DNA of 15,113 nt, from positions 1-15,113 of the forward strand of contig CANHQC010000012.1 of NCBI GenBank assembly GCA_947462695.1. Direction: 5' to 3'. The translations under genes were made by a program, and so were the position numbers. The notes under the pieces are model-generated. The model had not been told where the DNA came from. It did no database searches and worked only from the letters and a program-made list of their open reading frames with translations. This document shows positions 7,239 to 13,809 of this stretch, piece by piece (positions within the stretch are counted from its first letter, which is position 1; every line of letters starts with the position of its first letter). The DNA comes from Flavobacteriales bacterium. Lineage in GTDB: Bacteria; Bacteroidota; Bacteroidia; Flavobacteriales_D; Crocinitomicaceae.

Positions 7239-8087
7239 TTACCACTGCGGACAGCTGTTGCAATCGTTGGTAGGTCGAACATATAGCAATATGCCTAATG
7301 TAGTCTCAAACTGTAAATAACCGAGTTGTTGATTGGCATAAGAATTGGGCTCATATTCTAACAGGCGATTGCGAATCTGGTTCATGTATCCACCAGAAAG
7401 CGAGGGTTCCAAGTAAATGTGTTTAAAGAACTCAAATCGAATTCCCGCATGGGCAGCAAGCGTAATTCCCGAAAGTGAAGATGTCCCGTAGTCCTGAAAA
7501 CTACCCAAACGATAATCGGTTTGATTCAGTAACACACCAAAAGAGGCTCCCAGATCTGTTGAAATAACAAAGGACTCGTTGCGTCCAAACCGCACAGAAC
7601 GACCAGTTCGAGACAGTTTTAGGTTGATGTGATTCATAGATGGTACAGCATAAACAAATGCCCCTGAATCCAAAAAAACAGACTCGTTGAAATAAGAACC
7701 ATTGAATCCAGTGGTTGAGCTCCCGTCAGCAGTTCCATTCAGTAAAATAGCCTGGCCATTCACCATGTCGTAACTCATTTTGTCCCAGCCAAGCGATAAG
7801 GCGTACCCGTTCTTGAAGTAATATCCGATTCGAGCGTTGAATTGAGTTGTGGGTAAATCAAGAATGTTTAAAGAAGGATTATCCGTTGCTCGGAAACCAG
7901 TCATTTCCAGCTGGTAACTTGGTCCGTTAAGTCGCAGTTTACTCCCTGAATACCAACTTCTGTGGTAGCCCCATGATAAGAATAGGGTTCCTTCACTATT
8001 TGAAATTTTGGACTTCCTTCTCCGGGATTGTGCATTTACAACCAAAGGCAATGAAAGAATCACGATCAGTAATAAGCGCCAGCTCAT
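7239..8087 (-). CDS. Outer-membrane beta-barrel protein, function unknown
   Basis: Predicted outer-membrane protein of 282 residues. Residues 1-19 are a signal peptide (LPLVVNA before Q20), followed by a very basic stretch SRRRKSK. The rest alternates polar and hydrophobic residues in strand-sized segments: TLFLSWGYHRSWY, FNARIGYYF, YALSLGWDKMSY, INLKLSR, FVISTDLGASFGVLL, ITLAAHAGIRFEFF, YLEPSLSGGYMNQI and LQFETTLGILLYV. The segment SLGWDKMSY resembles a 'LGWDHMKY' family I recall from other Bacteroidota outer-membrane proteins; that link is from memory. A ten-residue tail after the last strand contains C276-N-S-C279. The gene follows the lipoprotein gene with a 3-base gap (TAA-CCC-ATG) and is the last of the rluB operon. 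Confidence 0.75.
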   Translation of the reverse strand: MSWRLLLIVILSLPLVVNAQSRRRKSKISNSEGTLFLSWGYHRSWYSGSKLRLNGPSYQLEMTGFRATDNPSLNILDLPTTQFNARIGYYFKNGYALSLGWDKMSYDMVNGQAILLNGTADGSSTTGFNGSYFNESVFLDSGAFVYAVPSMNHINLKLSRTGRSVRFGRNESFVISTDLGASFGVLLNQTDYRLGSFQDYGTSSLSGITLAAHAGIRFEFFKHIYLEPSLSGGYMNQIRNRLLEYEPNSYANQQLGYLQFETTLGILLYVRPTNDCNSCPQW

Positions 8088-8090
8088 GGG

Positions 8091-8780
8091 TTATCTAGAC
8101 ATTAATTTGATCCAGTCTTCTTGCTTCATTACTTTTTCCAAGCGGTAATGGACTTTTTTATCTGGCGTATGCCATTCAATTAAACCATATCCTTTGGCAA
8201 AATAGTTAATTGATTCGCCTTCAAGTACAGTCTCTTTTTTTGTAAATGGATTGAAGTTGGTCATCCGCACCTTATCTTTCATTTTAATTGTCGGAACTTT
8301 TTTATCCAACACCTTGTGCGAAAACTCTGTTCCAATTATGTTGCGTTTGATTTCCTTTAGAATCAATGTGGAATCGAGGAATCCCTGGAATCGGGTAGCA
8401 AACCATGTCTCTTCATTTTCATCAAATGGAATGAGTTTCGTTTTGAATACTTCGGCTTTTGTCTTTTCGCCGCTTCTGTTGACAACCATATGATCCATAA
8501 TATCAAGTGAATCAATGTTGTAGTTTAACGCCTCGGTAATTCGTCCATCTGACGAATATGTTTCAACAATCAGGTGACTTCCTTCTGAATCGGTTAACAG
8601 ATAAATACGCTGAAAGAACTCATCCAGTCCATTCGAAACATCCCTGAACAAGTAAACTTTAGGAATAGTGTCTAATGGGTAAAAATAGTTCGCATTTGGA
8701 TTTACTGATGTATTGCTTGAATCCGTAGAACAAGATGCTAAGATTACAAGCGCTGCGAAAAAGGCTACTACAATTTTCAT
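8091..8780 (-). CDS. Lipoprotein, function unknown
   Basis: Predicted lipoprotein of 229 residues. Residues 1-16 are a signal peptide with lipobox LAS-C and lipid cysteine C17. The mature N-terminus, CSTDSSNTSVNPNAN, lacks the acidic cluster seen in the solute-binding lipoprotein, so it is more likely to stay on the periplasmic face. The body is a single domain with short beta-rich pieces: VYLFRDVSNGLDEFFQRIYLL, GSHLIVETYSSDGRITEALNY, KAEVFKTKLIPF, KVRMTNFNPFTKKE and GYGLIEWHTPDKKVHYRLEKV. I do not recognise the family. Its ATG overlaps the stop of rluB as ATGA, which suggests translational coupling. The outer-membrane barrel gene follows after 3 bases, so the two envelope proteins may act together. 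Confidence 0.8.
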   Translation of the reverse strand: MKIVVAFFAALVILASCSTDSSNTSVNPNANYFYPLDTIPKVYLFRDVSNGLDEFFQRIYLLTDSEGSHLIVETYSSDGRITEALNYNIDSLDIMDHMVVNRSGEKTKAEVFKTKLIPFDENEETWFATRFQGFLDSTLILKEIKRNIIGTEFSHKVLDKKVPTIKMKDKVRMTNFNPFTKKETVLEGESINYFAKGYGLIEWHTPDKKVHYRLEKVMKQEDWIKLMSR

Positions 8781-9727
8781 CGTGTCATTTTTAAGAACGA
8801 AACTTCACTTTCTGTTAAGTGGCGGAACATACCGCGAGGCAAATCTTTTTTGGTTAATCCGGAAAATTGCACGCGATCAAGTTTTATAACTTCATACCCC
8901 AATGCTTCAAACATTCGGCGGACGATTCTGTTTTTACCAGAGTGCAATTCCACGCCAATTTCACGTGCCGATCCGTCTTTAACGAAATCAGCTACATCAA
9001 AACGGGTGCGACCATCTTCCAAGTCAACACCTTTAATGAGCTTTTCAAGATCTTCTCTTGCAACCGATTTATTTAATTCAACGTGGTAAATTTTCTTGGC
9101 TTGATAGCGCGGGTGAGTCAACTTTTTTGCCATATCGCCATCATTGGTAAACAACAACAACCCTGTAGTATCGCGATCTAGTCGCCCAACAGGATATATG
9201 CGCTCACGGCAAGCTTTTCTTACCAGACCCATTACTGTTTTTCTACCCATTGGATCATCCATGGTGGTAATGAATCCTTTCGGTTTATTGAGCAGTACAT
9301 AACGCTTTGTTTCTGCATTAATGGTCTCCCCATCGTATTGTACCGCATCACCAAGCTTTACTTTATAACCCAGCTCAGTTATGATTTCACCATTTACTGT
9401 TACAACACCAGTTTGGATCAGTACATCCGCCTCTCGCCTGGAGCATATTCCAGCATTCGATAAATACTTATTTAAGCGGATTTCATTCTCATTAAAGGAC
9501 GGTAGCGGATCTCCTTTCTTAACGCGCTCCTTGAAGTCAATGTACTTTCGTTTGTCTCTAGCCTTTACTTCTGAAGAAGGTTTTGAAGGTTTTGAAGCTG
9601 TTGAAGTTGGCGTTTTTGTTGATGTTTTTGTTGACTTCTTACTTGTAGAAGAAGTGCTTGTTTTTCTTCCTTTTTGACCGGACATTGGACTTGCCGGTTT
9701 CCGGTTGCGTTGGTTATTTGTGTTCAT
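8777..9727 (-). CDS. rluB: Ribosomal RNA pseudouridine synthase, RluB/RsuA family
   Basis: Isomerises a uridine of ribosomal RNA (for RluB, in 23S rRNA). The protein has 316 residues from ATG 9727. Residues about 22-52 are a Thr/Ser/Lys/Pro-rich low-complexity tail followed by basic KARDKRK. An S4 RNA-binding domain follows at about 84-134 (RLNKYLSNAGICSRREAD, TVNGEII). The catalytic domain contains VLLNKPKGFITT, then GRLDRDTTGLLLFTNDGD with catalytic D184, and ends with SGKNRIVRRMFEALGYEVIKLDR. RluB, RluE and RsuA are close, but the S4 domain and the HSGKNRIVRRMFE region favour RluB. ATG 9727 was chosen over TTG 9760 because a strong -7 box lies between them at 9747-9754. Its stop overlaps the start of the lipoprotein gene by 4 bases, making a three-gene unit with two envelope proteins. 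Confidence 0.88.
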   Translation of the reverse strand: MNTNNQRNRKPASPMSGQKGRKTSTSSTSKKSTKTSTKTPTSTASKPSKPSSEVKARDKRKYIDFKERVKKGDPLPSFNENEIRLNKYLSNAGICSRREADVLIQTGVVTVNGEIITELGYKVKLGDAVQYDGETINAETKRYVLLNKPKGFITTMDDPMGRKTVMGLVRKACRERIYPVGRLDRDTTGLLLFTNDGDMAKKLTHPRYQAKKIYHVELNKSVAREDLEKLIKGVDLEDGRTRFDVADFVKDGSAREIGVELHSGKNRIVRRMFEALGYEVIKLDRVQFSGLTKKDLPRGMFRHLTESEVSFLKMTR

Positions 9728-9746
9728 CACGAGCAGAATTATTGTG

Positions 9747-9780
9747 CAAAGATACAGCAATTTAACCGATAATCAGGCAA
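9747..9780 (-). promoter_or_regulatory. Promoter of the rluB operon (TTG-N23-TATCTTTG)
   Basis: On the minus strand TATCTTTG (9747-9754) matches the Bacteroidota -7 consensus TAnnTTTG exactly. A TTG at 9778-9780 lies 23 bp upstream, at the upper limit of allowed spacing. It overlaps the 3' end of yraN and leaves a leader of about 15 bases before ATG 9727. It decides the start of rluB. Confidence 0.6.
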
Positions 9781-10132
9781 TTGGGTAAAAGGCATCTTCG
9801 ATGTGATCTATCCGAAGTCCTAGAGGTGACTGAACGATAGACACTACATCAAACCGTGCTTCTAACTCAATCGCGCCATTTTGGAGGTATTGGTTGGCGA
9901 CACGAATGATTTGGCGTTGTTTTTTACGTGTAACGGCTTGCCAGGGAGCTATTATGGAATCATCGGCTCTGTATTTTACCTCAACAAACACAATGGTGTC
10001 CTTGAGTTTACCGATTATATCAACTTCATTTTTACCGAAACGGTAATTTTTAGTTAAAATGGCAAATCCTTTTTCAACGAGGTAATTGGCGCATAAATCT
10101 TCGCCATGGGCACCGGTCTTAGCTGTATTCAT
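9773..10132 (-). CDS. yraN: YraN family protein (UPF0102, endonuclease-like fold)
   Basis: Small soluble protein of 119 residues, the usual length for the UPF0102/YraN family, which has a PD-(D/E)XK nuclease-like or Holliday-junction-resolvase-like fold but no settled function. Visible signatures are TGAHGEDLCANYL with E11, NEVDII with E36 and D38, and FVEVKYR with E51 and K53; D38, E51 and K53 make the DxnExK core. The terminal part, RFDVVSIV, is also typical. ATG 10132 gives MNTAKTGAHGE, the normal family start, rather than TTG 10165. It follows rnc by 49 bases on the same strand and may be read from the acpP operon; no good promoter of its own was found. The rluB promoter overlaps its 3' end. 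Confidence 0.88.
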   Translation of the reverse strand: MNTAKTGAHGEDLCANYLVEKGFAILTKNYRFGKNEVDIIGKLKDTIVFVEVKYRADDSIIAPWQAVTRKKQRQIIRVANQYLQNGAIELEARFDVVSIVQSPLGLRIDHIEDAFYPIA

Positions 10133-10181
10133 AGGTTGTCTTTTCCCTGAAGTTACGAAAAACAACGCGATTAATCAAAGA

Positions 10182-10904
10182 CTATATTTCTCCCATCAAT
10201 ATCAATGTTTCTTTAGATGCCGCCTGTTCAGCCATTTTTTTAGATGACCCAACTCCACGACCGTACATGGTATCGTTGATTTGAACATTTATGGTGTATT
10301 TCCTGTTTCCATCGCCAATTTGTTCTTCACTGATCAACACAAAATCTAGTTTAAGGCGTTTCTTTTGTGACCAGATAAAAAGTTTTGATTTGAAGTCAAT
10401 TTCTTCTTCAAGCACACGATTTAAATCGATGTAGTTTCGAAAGATGTGGTTGCATACTGTTGTTTGGACCGACTGATATCCCCCATCAAGGTAGATAGCG
10501 CCAAGAATCGCTTCAAAAGCATTTCCTTCAAGTCCGGCTAAATTGATTGTTCTTCCGGTGTGGAAACGCAGTATCGATCTGATTTCCATATTTTGTGCGA
10601 TTTCAGCTAACGTTTTTCGGTTAACGATCTTCGACTTGATTTTAGTTAAATAACCCTCATTTTCTGAAGGAAATCGGTGAAAGAGGTATTCTGCCACAAC
10701 AGTATCTAAGACAGCGTCACCAAGAAATTCGAGTCGTTCGTTATCTTGTTGTTTGGCAGTAGAAATCAGCGATTTGTGGGTGGTTGCGTGAAGAAAATAA
10801 TCCAGATTTTTCGGACGGTAATTAAAGCGTTTTAGTACGAAGCGAATTAATTCTAATTCCTCCGGTGTGCGCGATGGATTAAAGAAAGGAAAGCGCAGTG
10901 CCAA
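10182..10904 (-). CDS. rnc: Ribonuclease III
   Basis: Cleaves double-stranded RNA in rRNA maturation and mRNA turnover. At 240 residues it has an N-terminal nuclease domain and a C-terminal double-stranded-RNA-binding domain. The signature NERLEFLGDAVLD lies at residues 55-67, with E56, E59 and D63 as metal ligands or support. GNAFEAILGAIYLDGG carries E131, the counterpart of E. coli E117. N128 stands where E. coli has D114; I recall Asn there as common in Bacteroidota. The binding domain at about 171-238 ends with GVGSSKKMAEQAASKE. The start is TTG 10904, immediately after the fabF stop and in the same frame. There is no earlier option, because the fabF TAA closes the frame, and AAAGG four bases upstream supports it. 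The gene is third in acpP-fabF-rnc. Confidence 0.94.
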   Translation of the reverse strand: MALRFPFFNPSRTPEELELIRFVLKRFNYRPKNLDYFLHATTHKSLISTAKQQDNERLEFLGDAVLDTVVAEYLFHRFPSENEGYLTKIKSKIVNRKTLAEIAQNMEIRSILRFHTGRTINLAGLEGNAFEAILGAIYLDGGYQSVQTTVCNHIFRNYIDLNRVLEEEIDFKSKLFIWSQKKRLKLDFVLISEEQIGDGNRKYTINVQINDTMYGRGVGSSKKMAEQAASKETLILMGEI

Positions 10905-10914
10905 TTAACCTTTA
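10905..10914 (-). promoter_or_regulatory. Ribosome-binding site and stop-start junction fabF/rnc
   Basis: The minus strand reads AAAGGTTAA then TTG. AAAGG overlaps the last fabF codons and sits four bases before the TTG that starts rnc. Such a purine-rich site is uncommon in Bacteroidota and supports the TTG start. It also suggests that ribosomes ending fabF re-initiate on rnc. Confidence 0.45.
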
Positions 10915-12158
10915 AATTTCTTCACTATCACGGTTGTGTTGTGACCTCCGAAACCAAAGGTATTGGAAAGCGCAATATTCACAACGCGCTTTTGTGGTGT
11001 GTTGAACGTAAAATTCAATCGGTTATCCAATTCTGGATCGTCTGTAAAATGGTTGATTGTAGGCGGGACAATATCGTTTTGTACAGCAAGAACACACGCA
11101 ATTGCTTCAATCGCACCAGCGGCACCAAGTAAGTGGCCGGTCATTGATTTGGTTGAACTAATGTTAATGCCATATGCAGATTCCCCAAACACCTGCTGAA
11201 TAGCCTTCACTTCGGCGATGTCTCCAAGTGGAGTAGAAGTTCCGTGTACATTCACATAATCTACCTGATCGGGAGTAATACCAGCGTCATCAAGTGCTGA
11301 AAGCATGGTGTTACGTGCGCCGAGACCTTCTGGATGAGGAGCTGTCATGTGGTAAGCATCCGCAGACATTCCACCACCAATTACTTCAGCATAGATTTTC
11401 GCACCTCGCTTAATGGCGTGTTCATATTCCTCCAAGATTAACGCACCAGATCCCTCACCAAGGACGAATCCTTCACGATCGAGGTCAAATGGGCGGGAGG
11501 CAGTTTCAGGAGAATCATTTCGAGTGGAAAGCGCTTTTAACGCATTAAAACCACCCATTCCCATTTCGTTGACACAAGCTTCAGATCCACCGGTAACAAT
11601 GGCATCAGCCTTACCTAAACGAATGAGGTTAAATGCATCAATGATCGCATGGGAAGAAGAAGCACATGCCGAAACAGTGGCATAATTTGGTCCGCGAAGA
11701 CCGTACTTTATTGAAATGTGACCGGCAGCAATATCTGAGATCATTTTAGGAATGAAGAAAGGGTTGAAACGAGGAGTTCCATCACCAGCGAAGAAATTCT
11801 GTGCTTCATCTTGGAACGTCTTTAATCCTCCAATTCCTGATCCCCATATCACACCTATGCGGTCCACATTGGGATTCGATTCCATAAGACCCGAATCCGC
11901 CATAGCCTCCGAAGAAGAGACCATGGCGTATTGGGCAAAAGGATCTAATTTTCTTGCCTCTTTACGCTCGATAAAATCTTCAACGTTGAAGTTTTTTAGC
12001 TCACAGGCAAATTGTGTTTTGAACAAAGCTGCGTCAAACTGTTGTATTGGGGCAGCCCCACTTACACCGTTCAACAACCCATTCCAGTACTGGTCTAAGG
12101 TATTTCCTATCGGAGTGAGCGCACCCAATCCGGTTATTACTACACGCTTTAATTCCAT
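10905..12158 (-). CDS. fabF: 3-oxoacyl-[acyl-carrier-protein] synthase II (KAS II)
   Basis: Condenses malonyl-ACP with acyl-ACP to elongate fatty acids in the cytosolic type II system. The protein has 417 residues, as expected for FabF. The thiolase-fold triad is clear: C165 in TVSACASSSHAI, H305 in NVHGTSTPLGD and H342 in STKSMTGHLLGAAGA, with the conserved lysine K337 just before. FDLDREGFVLGEGSGALILEE and the C-terminal NTFGFGGHN are further hallmarks. ATG 12158 gives MELKRVVITGLG, the standard family start; TTG 12182 would add eight residues of no family character. It follows acpP, its carrier-protein partner, by 40 bases and ends exactly where rnc begins, so the three are a classic operon. 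Confidence 0.97.
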   Translation of the reverse strand: MELKRVVITGLGALTPIGNTLDQYWNGLLNGVSGAAPIQQFDAALFKTQFACELKNFNVEDFIERKEARKLDPFAQYAMVSSSEAMADSGLMESNPNVDRIGVIWGSGIGGLKTFQDEAQNFFAGDGTPRFNPFFIPKMISDIAAGHISIKYGLRGPNYATVSACASSSHAIIDAFNLIRLGKADAIVTGGSEACVNEMGMGGFNALKALSTRNDSPETASRPFDLDREGFVLGEGSGALILEEYEHAIKRGAKIYAEVIGGGMSADAYHMTAPHPEGLGARNTMLSALDDAGITPDQVDYVNVHGTSTPLGDIAEVKAIQQVFGESAYGINISSTKSMTGHLLGAAGAIEAIACVLAVQNDIVPPTINHFTDDPELDNRLNFTFNTPQKRVVNIALSNTFGFGGHNTTVIVKKFKG

Positions 12159-12198
12159 CACAGAAGGGAGTTTGTTCAACAATAAGAGTTATAACAAA

Positions 12199-12435
12199 TT
12201 AGTTTGCGTTTTCCTCGATATAAGCAATTGCATCACCAACAGTCTGGATGTTCTCTGCTTGATCGTCTGGAATAGCAATGTTGAATTCTTTCTCAAACTC
12301 CATGATCAATTCTACAGTGTCTAAAGAGTCTGCGCCAAGGTCGTTTGTGAAAGACGCCTCATTCGTTACTTCACTCTCTTCAACACCCAATTTATCTACG
12401 ATAATGGAGATTACTTTTGATTTGATATCAGACAT
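12199..12435 (-). CDS. acpP: Acyl carrier protein
   Basis: Carries growing fatty acyl chains as thioesters on phosphopantetheine. It is 78 residues long and strongly acidic. The attachment site is S37 in [10 protein letters not shown], the invariant DSL motif. Helix II follows ([19 protein letters not shown]), and helix IV ends in [11 protein letters not shown]. It is first in the operon with fabF and rnc and is divergent from purN. The long A/T-rich upstream region with promoter boxes fits high expression. Confidence 0.98.
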   Translation of the reverse strand: MSDIKSKVISIIVDKLGVEESEVTNEASFTNDLGADSLDTVELIMEFEKEFNIAIPDDQAENIQTVGDAIAYIEENAN

Positions 12436-12465
12436 TTCTTCTTTTTTTAAGGGTTAATCAGGCTG

Positions 12466-12500
12466 CAAAGAAAAAAACAATGCGTCAAAAAACAAAATTA
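12466..12500 (-). promoter_or_regulatory. Candidate acpP promoter(s)
   Basis: On the minus strand TAATTTTG (12493-12500) is followed, after 19 bp, by TTTCTTTG (12466-12473). The first either serves as a -33 element (TTTTG) for the second, a 7-of-8 match to TAnnTTTG with a leader of about 25 bases, or is itself an exact -7 box with a leader of about 52 bases. In the second case no TTG sits at good spacing upstream. I favour the first reading. Confidence 0.45.
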
Positions 12501-12537
12501 TTACCTAGAATATTCAAGGGGGTATATTTTATCCAAT

Positions 12538-12599
12538 TGAAAATCAGCAGTTTACACCCAAAACAATTATCAAAATGTCTTGATAATCAGTAGTTTATA
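12538..12599 (+). repeat. Imperfect direct repeat, two 19-bp copies 43 bp apart
   Basis: TGAAAATCAGCAGTTTACA (12538-12556) and TGATAATCAGTAGTTTATA (12581-12599) agree at 16 of 19 positions; the shared core is AATCAGYAGTTTA. The offset of 43 bp is close to four helical turns, so both copies face the same side of the DNA. They sit upstream of the purN -7 box, with the second overlapping its -33 region. A regulator-binding pair is possible. Confidence 0.4.
12566..12587. repeat. Inverted repeat ATTATCAA-N6-TTGATAAT in the acpP/purN spacer
   Basis: Perfect 8-bp arms (12566-12573 and 12580-12587) flank six bases. The arm composition is too AT-rich, and no T-run follows, for a good terminator. The position between two divergent promoters fits an operator better. 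Its right arm overlaps the second copy of the direct repeat. Confidence 0.4.
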
Positions 12600-12625
12600 A
12601 AATCAGATGATTGTTTCTAACTTTG
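12594..12625 (+). promoter_or_regulatory. Candidate purN promoter with exact -7 box TAACTTTG
   Basis: TAACTTTG (12618-12625) matches TAnnTTTG exactly. A partial -33 element, TTTA (12594-12597), lies about 20 bp upstream. The -7 box ends three bases before ATG 12629, so the mRNA probably begins at the start codon. This excludes the in-frame TTG at 12611. Confidence 0.5.
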
Positions 12626-12628
12626 CAC

Positions 12629-13207
12629 ATGCAAAAAACTCGTCTCGCTATCTTTGCATCCGGAGCAGGGTCTAACGCTGTTAATTTGATTACCTATTTT
12701 AAGGATCATCCCTTTGTAGAGGTCAAATTAATTGTATGTAACCGTCCAAATGCCCCAGTCGTTCAGAGGGTTAAAGAATATAACGTTCCTTGTGTGTTGA
12801 TTACTAACGACGAAGCTACCGATGGACAATCCCTTATTGATTTAATGGAAAAACACGACATAAACGGGATAGTCCTTGCAGGTTATTTAAGGCAAATACC
12901 GAAGGAGCTTATTGCGCATTTTGCTGATCGTATGATTAACCTTCACCCTTCGTTATTGCCAAAGTATGGCGGTCCAGGCATGTACGGTGACCGAGTTCAT
13001 GAGGCGGTGTTAGCCAACCATGAGCAGCTTACAGGGATAACTATTCATCTGGTCAGTGAAGAATATGACAAAGGGGCTATACTCGAGCAGGTTGAATTTC
13101 CAATTCCAAAAAATATGAACTTGGCCGAATTGAAAAGTGCCATTCACTCTATTGAACAAGCACATTTTCCGTTGATTGTTGAACGTACATTTAATCAAAT
13201 CACATGA
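12629..13207 (+). CDS. purN: Phosphoribosylglycinamide formyltransferase (GAR transformylase)
   Basis: Transfers a formyl group from 10-formyltetrahydrofolate to glycinamide ribonucleotide, the third step of purine synthesis. The protein has 192 residues, normal for the family. The phosphate-binding start reads LAIFASGAGSNA (residues 6-17). The catalytic residues are N104 and H106 in INLHPSLLPKYGG and D147 in VSEEYDKGAIL, equivalent to E. coli N106, H108 and D144. LAGYLRQIP is the typical folate-site segment. ATG 12629 was chosen because the -7 box directly precedes it. The stop overlaps the start of the MarC-family gene as ATGA, implying coupled translation. Other purine genes are not in the window, and the divergent position to acpP-fabF-rnc is one I recall from many Flavobacteriales. 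Confidence 0.95.
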   Translation: MQKTRLAIFASGAGSNAVNLITYFKDHPFVEVKLIVCNRPNAPVVQRVKEYNVPCVLITNDEATDGQSLIDLMEKHDINGIVLAGYLRQIPKELIAHFADRMINLHPSLLPKYGGPGMYGDRVHEAVLANHEQLTGITIHLVSEEYDKGAILEQVEFPIPKNMNLAELKSAIHSIEQAHFPLIVERTFNQIT

Positions 13208-13794
13208 CATTTTTTGAAGGGTTTAGTTGGGTTGAATTATTCAAGGCTACGACTGTTTTGTTTGCTGTAATTGATATTGTAGGATCCGTACCAATAATTA
13301 TCAAGTTGAAAGAAACCGCTGGTTCGTTACATGAATTGAGAACAAGTTCGGTGTCATTTTTAATCATGATCGGTTTTCTATTGGTTGGGGATAGTATTTT
13401 AAAGTTGTTCGGTGTAACAGTAGAGTCTTTTGCTGTTGCCGGATCAATCATTTTGTTTGCTATGGCATTTGAAATGATTCTCGGGGTGCGTTTGTTTCGT
13501 GATGAGGTGACAGGTAAGACAGCCAGTATAGTACCATTGGCGTTTCCAATTATAGCCGGAGCAGGAACAATGACAACGCTTGTTTCATTAAAGGCTGAGT
13601 ATGCTACAATCAACCTGATTGCCGCTATATTAATCAATGTGATTATCGTCTACGCAGTACTTAAATTAACGGAGAAAATAGAACAATTGCTTGGCGAAGG
13701 CGGAATAGCTATTCTAAAGAAAGTATTCGGAATTATCTTACTTGCGATTGCGATAAAATTATTTACCACAAATATTCAGGCGTTGTTTGAATAA
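13204..13794 (+). CDS. MarC family integral membrane protein
   Basis: Inner-membrane protein of 196 residues, the usual size of the MarC/UPF0056 family, whose function is not established; the old link to multiple antibiotic resistance was not upheld. Six hydrophobic segments can be seen at about 11-33, 47-67, 72-96, 108-129, 136-156 and 168-190. The family motifs are present: AVIDIVGSVPI in the first segment, ILFAMAFEMILG in the third, and SIVPLAFPIIAGAGTMTTL, containing the conserved PLAxPxxAGxG, in the fourth. A short charged loop, RLFRDEVTGK, precedes the fourth segment. The ATG overlaps the purN stop, so expression is tied to purN although no functional link is known. The stop is 6 bases from the stop of the convergent repeat protein. 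Confidence 0.9.
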   Translation: MTFFEGFSWVELFKATTVLFAVIDIVGSVPIIIKLKETAGSLHELRTSSVSFLIMIGFLLVGDSILKLFGVTVESFAVAGSIILFAMAFEMILGVRLFRDEVTGKTASIVPLAFPIIAGAGTMTTLVSLKAEYATINLIAAILINVIIVYAVLKLTEKIEQLLGEGGIAILKKVFGIILLAIAIKLFTTNIQALFE

Positions 13795-13809
13795 ACCTAA
13801 TTAAGGTTT
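13793..13809. repeat. Inverted repeat spanning the two convergent stop codons
   Basis: AAACCT (13793-13798) and AGGTTT (13804-13809) flank five bases and cover both stop codons of the MarC-family gene and the repeat protein. It could be a small bidirectional terminator, but the stem has only two G-C pairs and no T-run follows, so this is weak. Confidence 0.25.

Noticed and set aside
11752..12324. Plus-strand open frame of about 190 codons
   Set aside because: It lies antisense over fabF and acpP, both of which are certain from catalytic motifs. Its translation has no recognisable domain and is a shadow of codon bias.
13200..13637. Minus-strand open frame of about 145 codons
   Set aside because: Antisense to the MarC-family gene. 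It is rich in Asn/Thr/Ile as expected from the complement of hydrophobic codons, and has no motif.
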